Source: Pseudomonadota bacterium (GTDB lineage Bacteria > Pseudomonadota > Gammaproteobacteria > Acidiferrobacterales > Acidiferrobacteraceae). Taken from it: DNA of 40,918 nt. Where the stretch lies: contig JAKAXT010000008.1 of the NCBI GenBank assembly GCA_021816425.1, forward strand, positions 1-40,918, written 5' to 3'. Within the stretch, counting starts at the first letter, position 1. Each line of letters begins with the position of its first letter. Made by a program: the position numbers and the translations under genes. This document shows positions 1 to 7,517 of this stretch, piece by piece. Under the pieces are notes generated by a model, which saw nothing but the letters and a program-made list of their open reading frames with translations, was not told where the DNA came from and ran no database searches.

Positions 1-324
1 CAACATTCTTAACAATAATGGTTAAGCGCGCGGGGTTGCCGAACAACGACTCTACAGTACCGCCAGATGGCAGTCTGTGAAACGTGTACCTTCTGGGGCC
101 TTGCCGCCTCAGCCGGGAATTACTCCTACACGGCCAAGCCGCAAGTGCCAGACGATCTCCTGAGCACGCTGCGACTCCTGCGCCTCAAAAGGAGCCGCAA
201 ATCAGAGGCACAGCAGTGACTACGACTTTCAGCTGCCCACGAGCAGTTTTTGCTGTGAGATAGTAGTCCTAACATGCAGAGCGGCCTTTCAGCGGGCGGC
301 CACTGCAGCGCGTAGGAGATCTGG

Positions 325-1266
325 ATGTCCGAAAACGCTTTAGCCTGGCCCCCGTTGCCGTACGCCGCCTGGCGCGCTACCGCCCTGACTCTTCAGCTCT
401 GGACTCAGATCGTTGGCAAGATCCGTCTCGCGCTCACGCCTTGGGTAAACCACAGCTGGCAGGTACCGCTCTATGTGACTGCGCGTGGATTGACCACCTC
501 ACCAATTCCGTTTAAGACCGAAATCTTCGACGTCGAATTTGATTTCAACAGTCACCGACTCGTTGTGCATGGCAGTGGGGGGGCGGAGAAGACGATCCCC
601 CTGGAACCTCAAGCCGTGGCCGTGTTCTACGGGCGCCTCATGGATGCCTTAAGACAAATCGGAATCTCCGTCCGTATCGATGAGCATCCGAGCGAGATGC
701 TGAATCCGGTGCGCTTCTCTGAGGACTATACCCATGCGTCTTATGACGCAACGGCCACCCACACGTTCTGGCAGGTCTTGGTCCAGGTAGATCGAATCTT
801 CAAGCGCTTTCGCAGCGGCTTTCTTGGAAAGGTCAGCCCGGTACATTTCTTCTGGGGCAGCTTTGACCTGGCCGTCACGCGCTTTTCGGGGCGGCGCGCA
901 CCGCCGCATCCGGGAGGTGTTCCCGGGCTGCCCGATGGCGTCGCTCGCGAGGCTTATTCGCACGAGGTCAGCAGTGCGGGGTTCTGGCCAGGCAGCGATC
1001 TGCTCCCACAGCCGGTCTTCTATTCCTACGCCTATCCGGAGCCCGCGGGGTTCCGGAATCAGCAGGTGCCCCCTGATGCCTACTTTGACGCCAGGCTTGG
1101 CGAGTTCATCCTGCCGTACGAGGCCGTGCGTGCATCTGCAGATCCGGAGGCAGCGCTGCTTGAATTCCTGACCGCGACTTATACGGCCGCGGCCGACTCG
1201 GGTCACTGGGAGCGACAGGCGCTCGAGTGTCCCCTGGGGGTGCCCGGTCGCGTGCGCTCGATCTGA
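325..1266 (+). CDS. DUF5996 family protein
   Basis: 313-aa ORF; N-term ALAWPPLPYAAWRATALTLQLWTQIVGKIRLALTPWVNHSWQVPLYVTARGLTT recognised as DUF5996-like. Confidence 0.85.
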   Translation: MSENALAWPPLPYAAWRATALTLQLWTQIVGKIRLALTPWVNHSWQVPLYVTARGLTTSPIPFKTEIFDVEFDFNSHRLVVHGSGGAEKTIPLEPQAVAVFYGRLMDALRQIGISVRIDEHPSEMLNPVRFSEDYTHASYDATATHTFWQVLVQVDRIFKRFRSGFLGKVSPVHFFWGSFDLAVTRFSGRRAPPHPGGVPGLPDGVAREAYSHEVSSAGFWPGSDLLPQPVFYSYAYPEPAGFRNQQVPPDAYFDARLGEFILPYEAVRASADPEAALLEFLTATYTAAADSGHWERQALECPLGVPGRVRSI

Positions 1267-1312
1267 GGGATTCATCAAAAATCGCTTCATCGCTTCAAGA
1301 GGAGAAACTGTA

Positions 1313-1879
1313 ATGTCCGTTCTGCGCGTCGTGGGCATCTCCGGAAGCCTGCGCCAAGGCTCCTACAATCGCTCGCTTCTGCGCGCATCGATCGAATTGG
1401 CGCCCGCCGCACTTAGCCTTGAAACGTTCGACCTCGCGGGGGTCCCCCTCTACGACGGTGATGTCGAAGCGCTCGGCGATCCGGGTCCCGTGACCGCACT
1501 TAAGAATGCCATTGCGGGGGCGGATGGCGTGCTCTTTGCGACCCCGGAATACAATCATGGGGTGCCCGGTGTCCTGAAAAACGCGGTTGACTGGGCCTCA
1601 CGACCGCCACAGAAGGCAGTGCTGAACGGAAAGGCCGTCGGCATCATCGGCGCCTCCCCCGGCCTCACCGGAACCGCACGCGGGCAAAGCCAGCTACGAC
1701 AGGCCTTCGAGTTCACCAACTCCTACGCCATGCCACAGCCCGAACTGCTGGTGTTTCATGCGCACGAGAAGTTCGATGCGCAAGGCCGGTTGACCGACGA
1801 CCACGCCCGACAATCCCTGGAGAAATATCTCATGGCATTTCTAGCGTGGATGAGGAAATGCAAAATGGAGGTGCCATGA
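1313..1879 (+). CDS. NADPH-dependent FMN reductase (ChrR/SsuE-like flavodoxin fold)
   Basis: VVGISGSLRQGSYNRSLLRA, TPEYNHGVPGVLKNAVDWASRP motifs; RBS-like aggag upstream. Confidence 0.9.
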   Translation: MSVLRVVGISGSLRQGSYNRSLLRASIELAPAALSLETFDLAGVPLYDGDVEALGDPGPVTALKNAIAGADGVLFATPEYNHGVPGVLKNAVDWASRPPQKAVLNGKAVGIIGASPGLTGTARGQSQLRQAFEFTNSYAMPQPELLVFHAHEKFDAQGRLTDDHARQSLEKYLMAFLAWMRKCKMEVP

Positions 1880-2274
1880 CCGACTGTTCAGAAAGACGAC
1901 CTGGATCGCAGCGCGTCACACAAGAAGTCCTAGCCGATCATCTCGATCTCGCACAGATAGGTGATCTAGAAACGGATATTGCGCGGAACTTTTCAACAAG
2001 CTGCGTTCTGCTCACCACATACGGCACCTTCCGCGGGCATGAAGGCGTTCGCAGGGCCGCAAAACTGCTTGATGAGCAGATTGGAAGAACCCGCTACGAG
2101 TATCGCACGGCCCTTACCGAAGGCGAGGTCGGATTCCTGGAATGGACCGCAAAAGGTAAGCAGGTACAAATTGACGATGGCGCCGATTCCTATTTCATCC
2201 GATCTGGCGTTATCGAAATCATGACCATTCACTATACGCTGAGAGAACAGTTGCCCGAAACGGGGTCACGATAG
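1876..2274 (+). CDS. NTF2/SnoaL-like nuclear transport factor 2 family protein
   Basis: ATG at 1876 overlaps the preceding stop (ATGA); size and FRGHEGVRRAAKLL...YRTALTEGEVGFLEWTA pattern typical of SnoaL-like folds. Confidence 0.6.
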   Translation: MTDCSERRPGSQRVTQEVLADHLDLAQIGDLETDIARNFSTSCVLLTTYGTFRGHEGVRRAAKLLDEQIGRTRYEYRTALTEGEVGFLEWTAKGKQVQIDDGADSYFIRSGVIEIMTIHYTLREQLPETGSR

Positions 2275-2353
2275 GCCTGGAACGAAACCAAGGCAAAAAC
2301 AGAACTTGAGAAGTTTCCACCGAGGGGGGCACCATTGTCATGAGGAGCACCCT

Positions 2354-2797
2354 ATGCTACAGACCACGGAAAGGAGCAATCTTGAACTCATGCGGACCCT
2401 CGACGACGCCTGGAATGCGCAGGACTGGGCCACCTTTGAAAAACGCCATGCGGCGGACACCGTTGTGTTCTGGCCAGGGCAACCTGAACCCACGACCGGC
2501 CGCACGCGTCACAAGGCGGAATCTGTACAGTTTTTTGAGACATTTCCGGACAATCATCTGATCAACCATCCCTATAAAGTGGAGATATCGCAAGGCGATT
2601 GGACGTGCACGGTTGCGGACTTCACGGGAACGATGCGGGGGGCCATGAAAGGGGGCAACGGCACGTTAATAAAGCCCACGAAAAAGCGCTTTCAGATTGA
2701 CTTTTGCACAGTCGCTCACTGGAGAAACGGCGAAATCGTCGAGGAAAAACTGTTTTACGATTTGGTGGGGCTGCTAAAGCAGATTGGCGTAGCCTAA
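2354..2797 (+). CDS. SnoaL-like polyketide cyclase / ester cyclase family protein
   Basis: MLQTTERSNLELMRTLDDAWNAQDWATFEKRHAADTVVFWPGQPEPTTGRTRHKAESVQFFETFPDNHL; internal start preceded by gaggag. Confidence 0.75.
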   Translation: MLQTTERSNLELMRTLDDAWNAQDWATFEKRHAADTVVFWPGQPEPTTGRTRHKAESVQFFETFPDNHLINHPYKVEISQGDWTCTVADFTGTMRGAMKGGNGTLIKPTKKRFQIDFCTVAHWRNGEIVEEKLFYDLVGLLKQIGVA

Positions 2798-2987
2798 TTA
2801 GACTTATCATTTTGGCATGCAACGTCTTTTCGGCGTACACCGGCTCCAGTCGCTGGTGCTCGTCCTTACGCTCCCTGAGGCAGGCCATGGAGGCGTGCGG
2901 TCGGCCGTACTTGGGACGTCACTGTTAGCCTGTCGCATTGCTTTGTGAATCGCCCCGGGTTTTGAGGAGGCTCCAACATCTGAGAAA

Positions 2988-3320
2988 ATGGAGCCCATGA
3001 ACAAGTCAAACAAGTTTTCCCCTGAAGTCCGTGAACGTGCAGTGCGCATGGTACTGGAACACCGCGGCGAGTATCCGTCGCTGTGGGCGGCGGTCGAATC
3101 CATTGCGCCGAAGATCGGTTGCGTGCCGCAGACCCTGCTGGAGTGGGTCAAGCGCACGGAGATCAATGCCGGGACGCGTCCGGGTGTCACCACCGCGGAG
3201 ATGGCGCGCATCAAGGAGCTTGAGCGCGAGGTGAAGGAATTGCGTCGAGCCAACGAGATCCTCAAGACCGCCAGCGCTTTTTTCGCCCAAGCGGAGCTCG
3301 ACCGCAAACTGAAGTCGTAA
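2988..3320 (+). CDS. IS3-family transposase OrfA (HTH, leucine-zipper)
   Basis: [56 protein letters not shown]...[31 protein letters not shown]. Confidence 0.92.
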   Translation: MEPMNKSNKFSPEVRERAVRMVLEHRGEYPSLWAAVESIAPKIGCVPQTLLEWVKRTEINAGTRPGVTTAEMARIKELEREVKELRRANEILKTASAFFAQAELDRKLKS

Positions 3321-3626
3321 ACGCTTACATCGACCGGTATCGCGGGACCTACGGGGTCGAGCCGATCTGCAGAGCATTGCAGGTCGCCCCGTCCGCCTAC
3401 CGGCGCCATGCCGCGAGGCTGCGCAATCCGGCACTGCGTTGTGCCCGTGCTCGGCGCGATGACCTCTTGATGCCGCAGATTCAGCGCATCTGGCACGCCA
3501 ACATGGGGGTCTACGGTGCCGACAAGGTCTGGCGTCAGATGAACCGCGAAGCCCTGGCAGCGGCGCGCTGCACGGTGGAGCGATTGATGAAAAAGCTTAG
3601 ATTGCAGGGGGTGAGACGCGGCAAGA
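3321..3626 (+). pseudogene. IS3-family transposase OrfB, 5' fragment (DDE catalytic core missing)
   Basis: -1 frame: [104 protein letters not shown] then ends at the tRNA. Confidence 0.88.
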
Positions 3627-3702
3627 TGGTGCCCCGGGCCGGAATCGAACCGGCGACCTGCCGCTTAGGAGGCGGCTGCTCTATCCACTGAGCTACCGGG
3701 GC
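3627..3702 (-). tRNA. tRNA-Arg (anticodon CCU)
   Basis: Reverse complement GCCCCGGTAGCTCAGTGGATAGAGCAGCCGCCTCCTAAGCGGCAGGTCGCCGGTTCGAATCCGGCCCGGGGCACCA; 7-bp acceptor stem, GCCGC-CTCCTAA-GCGGC anticodon arm, GGTTCGAATCC T-arm, encoded CCA. Confidence 0.97.
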
Positions 3703-3849
3703 GAGCGTGGGCATTATACGCAAGGGGGCGCCACGCCCAAAGGGCGGCGTGCGCCGGGAGCGTGGGGCGGCCCCCGTGGCGATGCTGTCGTGGAGGGGTG
3801 ATGGCCCGGACCCGTCGCCTTGGCGCCGGATACGGGCTTTTGGAGCGCG

Positions 3850-4311
3850 TCAGTCTCGCGGTCGCAGGAGTTCGCGCAGGTTTTGGGTCAGTTCCCTGTA
3901 GGGGCGCGTCGTGAGATCCTTCGGGATCTTGTCGACCACTCTCTTGGCGGTCTGCGCAGAAAGATTGGCCTGCAAGGTGCCCAGGAACCCGGGCTCGGCG
4001 ACCAGTATAAGGGATTGGTAGAGGTGGTTGGTCCGCCCCTTGTCCAAGACCCGAGCGACGGTCTTCGCGAAGCGCTCGGCGGCCTCTTCCTTGGCCGACA
4101 TCCTGGAGGTTATCGCATGCCGCCCAGGGCCCTTGCGATCGAATGTGCGCCCCGGCTTGTCGGCCGACAGCGCCCGGTCCGGGACCCGCCCCTCAGGGTA
4201 AACGAGCGGTTCGAGCTCTTGCCATTGGTGACCATTGGCCGGCACGGCATTGGGTTTTGCGACAATTCGAGCACGCGTCCGATCAGCGACCAGTATCCAT
4301 GTGTACTCCAT
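3850..4311 (-). CDS. Host attachment protein-like (protein required for attachment to host cells family)
   Basis: MEYTWILVADRTRARIV...GRTFDRKGPGRHAITSRMSAKEEAAERFAKTVARVLDKGRTNHLYQSLILVAEPGFLGTLQANLS; start at 4311 preferred over the 4407 extension. Confidence 0.85.
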   Translation of the reverse strand: MEYTWILVADRTRARIVAKPNAVPANGHQWQELEPLVYPEGRVPDRALSADKPGRTFDRKGPGRHAITSRMSAKEEAAERFAKTVARVLDKGRTNHLYQSLILVAEPGFLGTLQANLSAQTAKRVVDKIPKDLTTRPYRELTQNLRELLRPRD

Positions 4312-5136
4312 AGGTTCGAGGCTCCCTTGTCGTCCTGCATTTAAAGGCAGAGTGGATCCATCAATGGACATGCTACGCCCTGCCGATCTGATCCGGAAGC
4401 GGCGCATAAAGGGCGGGCTTTAGAGACTCCTTTCACGCAATTTTCACTGTACCGGGCTTTCCTATCCGGTTCATCGACCGAAAGGGCGGACGTCTTCGCG
4501 GCGGACCGGCGCGGCTTGCGTACAAAACCGCGGCGCGGGTGTCGGCAAGGCCGCGCTCGTTGTCTGATCTTGCGCTGGTCCGTGCCCCCCAAGCGCGCGG
4601 CGTTCGGCCCTTGGGCCTTTTCAGAGGTAGGCGGCGTGGCGGCCATGGGGGTCTGGGGGCGTCGTCGGCGCTTTTGGGGGGCGGCCGGGCGTTTCGCCGA
4701 TACCCGCAGCCCCCACAGGGTCCGGCATCGTCTCATCGGCCGCCATGGGGCGGCGCAAGCGCCATAAGTCTTTGAGCCACGGGCTTGGCGCGTCTTCAGG
4801 GGTATGCGTGTCCGCATGGGCGGGGCGGCTTGCGGCGAGGAGATCCGGACGCGCCCGTTTCGACTCCTGACCGGGCGGGACCGGCGGGGCGCGACGTTCG
4901 GCGGCGCGCTCACCCGGCGCTGACATCCCGGCCGTGACCACAGCGGCTTCCTTATCGCCCCCCCGTAGGCGACCCTCTCGCCTTTCATGTCCGGCGCTTG
5001 GGTTGTCGGGCCCCGGGATCCCCTCTCGATAGGCCCGAGCGCCGCACTCGGGTATGATGGGACCCGCTCGTCGCGCGACTTGAGGCGGGCCGCTTTGTGC
5101 TGACGCCGCCCGGGGGTTCGGCGCGGACGTCATCCC

Positions 5137-6216
5137 TTGGACATCGACTTTTTCGGTGAAACAGTGTCGCTTACGCTCATACGCCCCGACGATTGGCATG
5201 TTCATCTGCGTGACGGCGCGATGCTGCGCGCCGTTCTGCCGGATACCGCGCGACGCTTTGCCCGCGCCATCGTCATGCCGAACCTGAAGGCGCCCGTACG
5301 CACCGTGGCCGAGGCCCACGCCTACCGCGAACGGATCCTGGCGGCGCGGCCGGCGGGATCGGATTTCGAGCCGCTCATGACGCTCTATCTGACCGACAAT
5401 ACGACAGCCGCCGAGATCGAGCGGGCGAGGGCGAGCCGCTTTGTCCATGCGGTCAAGTATTATCCGGCGGGCGCCACCACCAACTCCGACTCGGGCGTCA
5501 CCGACATCGAGCGCTGCCATGACACGCTCGCGGCCATGGAGGCCCTGGGCCTGCCGCTGCTCGTGCATGGCGAGGTCACCGAGGCCTCGGTGGACGTTTT
5601 CGATCGCGAGGCGGTCTTCATCGAACGCATACTGGCGCGGGTCGTGGCCCGTTTCCCGCGCCTGAAGGTCGTCCTCGAGCATGTGACGACGGAAGACGGG
5701 GTGGCGTTCGTGCGCGCCGCCCCCGCCACGGTCGGTGCGACCCTGACCGCCCACCATCTGCTCTTGAATCGTAACGCCCTGTTTCGCGGGGGGCTGCGCC
5801 CGCACGCCTATTGCCTGCCGGTCCTAAAGCGCGAGCGTCACCGCACCGCCCTGCTCGAGGCGGCGACCTCGGGGAACCCCAAGTTCTTCCTCGGGACGGA
5901 CAGCGCGCCGCACGCGCGCACCGCCAAGGAGGCGGCGTGCGGTTGCGCGGGACTCTATACCGCCCACGCCGGCATCGAGCTCTATGCCGAGGTCTTCAAG
6001 GCGGCCGGCGCCCTCGATAGGCTCGAGGGCTTTGCGAGCCTCCATGGTCCGGCCTTTTACGGCCTCGCGCCCAACCGCGATCACATCACCCTCATCGAGG
6101 AATCCTGGCCGGTCCCACAGGCGATCGATCTTGCGTCAGTCGGCATAAGCGACAGCCTGGTCCCATTCCGGGCGGGCGAGAGCGTGGCCTTCCGGATCGC
6201 GGGAGTGGACGGATGA
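5137..6216 (+). CDS. pyrC: Dihydroorotase
   Basis: LIRPDDWHVHLRDGAML (HxH metal motif), MPNLKAPV, GTDSAPHA, VKYYPAGATTNSDSGV; start TTG 5137 or GTG 5164. Confidence 0.96.
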   Translation: MDIDFFGETVSLTLIRPDDWHVHLRDGAMLRAVLPDTARRFARAIVMPNLKAPVRTVAEAHAYRERILAARPAGSDFEPLMTLYLTDNTTAAEIERARASRFVHAVKYYPAGATTNSDSGVTDIERCHDTLAAMEALGLPLLVHGEVTEASVDVFDREAVFIERILARVVARFPRLKVVLEHVTTEDGVAFVRAAPATVGATLTAHHLLLNRNALFRGGLRPHAYCLPVLKRERHRTALLEAATSGNPKFFLGTDSAPHARTAKEAACGCAGLYTAHAGIELYAEVFKAAGALDRLEGFASLHGPAFYGLAPNRDHITLIEESWPVPQAIDLASVGISDSLVPFRAGESVAFRIAGVDG

Positions 6217-6358
6217 TGGTCTCGGAGGCGCATGGTGCATCGGGAGTGATTCCGTGCCGCCGTGCACGCGCGGCGCGCTTCGTTTCATGGAGAAGGGCGC
6301 GGCACCAGGTGCGCGCGGGGCTCGGCGGGCGGCGGTTGCGGGGCGCCGGGGACACGCC

Positions 6359-7009
6359 ATGAAGGGCGTCTTCGTCACGGGCACCGACACCGGGGTCGGC
6401 AAGACCCTGGTGAGCGCGGCGTTCGTCCGCGCCTATGCCGGGCAGGGTCGGCGCGTGGCTGGGCTGAAGCCGGTCGTCTCGGGCATGGCCTCCGATGGGA
6501 CCTATGAGGACGTCGAGGCGCTGACCAGGGCGAGCGTTCCGCCACGCACGATGGACGAATGCGCGCTCTATGCCTTCCCGCCCGCCATCGCCCCGCATTT
6601 CGCGGCCCAACAGGCGGGGTGTCGCATCGAGCTTGAGGAAATCGAGCGTTTCGTGCGGGAGCAGGCGCGGGGCGTGGAGCGGGTCGTGGTGGAGGGGGCG
6701 GGGGGCTTTTTGGTGCCGCTCACGCCCACGGCGGGGTTTGCGGATCTCGCGGCGGCGCTTGGGCTGCCCATCGTGCTGGTGGTGGGCCTGCGGCTGGGCG
6801 CCATCAACCATGCCCGCTTGACCTGCGAGGCGATCCTGTCCCGTAATCTGACCCTTGCCGGCTGGGTCGGCACGTGGCTTGCGCCGGATCTTCCGGCCGG
6901 GACACTCGAAGGGCTGCGCGATCACATGCCGGTCCCGTGCCTTGGCATAATCCCCTACCACACGCCGCTCGATCCCGAGTTCGCCGCCCGCCATCTCGAT
7001 ATCCCGTGA
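6359..7009 (+). CDS. bioD: Dethiobiotin synthase
   Basis: MKGVFVTGTDTGVGKTLVSAAF, VAGLKPVVSG, VVEGAGGFLVPL; internal ATG at 6359. Confidence 0.95.
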   Translation: MKGVFVTGTDTGVGKTLVSAAFVRAYAGQGRRVAGLKPVVSGMASDGTYEDVEALTRASVPPRTMDECALYAFPPAIAPHFAAQQAGCRIELEEIERFVREQARGVERVVVEGAGGFLVPLTPTAGFADLAAALGLPIVLVVGLRLGAINHARLTCEAILSRNLTLAGWVGTWLAPDLPAGTLEGLRDHMPVPCLGIIPYHTPLDPEFAARHLDIP

Positions 7010-7015
7010 GGGTGT

Positions 7016-7043
7016 CCCGGCCGCTGGATCCTGCGCGGCCGGG
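7016..7043 (+). terminator. Hairpin immediately downstream of bioD (no strong T-tract)
   Basis: cccggccgc (7016-7024) / gcggccggg (7035-7043) perfect 9-bp stem. Confidence 0.35.
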
Positions 7044-7517
7044 GTATTCTCTGGCGCGAAGCGCGTGAAGTGAGGCCTTGCTCGCGCCCCCGGCCCGCAA
7101 GCCGTCTTGATGCGCCCGCCCGCGGTCTGCCTCGCGTACCCGAGGGGCCGACCTTGCTCATGACGAAAGTGGGGCGCGTCCCTGCGCCCCATTGCCGTCC
7201 TGGCGCCTTCGCTGGGTCCTGACATCGAGTTTCGGCGATGATCCCGAAGTCCCTTTCCCTTCAGGACGCCATCATTATGGCGGGGGTTCTTTGCAAAGAC
7301 GTGAACGCCATGTGATATGAACGCATCATTCCCCGGGCCATTCCATGGCATCCCGTCGCCGCGGACATCGAGCAAGTGCCGACGTGACGTAGGCGCGGAC
7401 GATCCATGGAGAGCGACTTCCGGCAGCGCATGTGTTTGTGGATCCCCGGTGGGCGAGGGGATGCGGACCGGGCGGGCGCGTCCTGTTTCTTGATCAGTGA
7501 GCGATTCTGGTGTCGCC

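Larger units (their letters stand above)
2946..3626 (+). mobile_element. Truncated IS3-family insertion sequence (orfA complete, orfB 5' part only)
   Basis: OrfA plus -1-frame OrfB start; left end with tgaatcgccccgggttttgagg as a probable terminal repeat; right end lost at tRNA-Arg. Confidence 0.75.

Noticed and set aside
1-324. Possible gene or IS remnant upstream of the DUF5996 gene (short frame from 67, MAVCETCTFWGLAASAGNYSYTAKPQ...)
   Set aside because: Too short and unrecognised to support.
3377-3691. ORF ending ...MVPRAGIEPATCRLGGGCSIH
   Set aside because: The tail is antisense translation of tRNA-Arg; only the part up to about 3625 is real (truncated) IS3 OrfB.
4341-5136. Several ORFs between the host-attachment gene and pyrC, including the C-terminal part of 4621..5805 (MSAPGERAAERR...WLKDLWRLRRPM...)
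   Set aside because: Pro/Arg-rich with no recognisable family; the long minus ORF is mostly antisense to pyrC. A small real protein cannot be excluded but is not supported.
6092-7375. 427-aa minus ORF across bioD
   Set aside because: Antisense to bioD; low-complexity.
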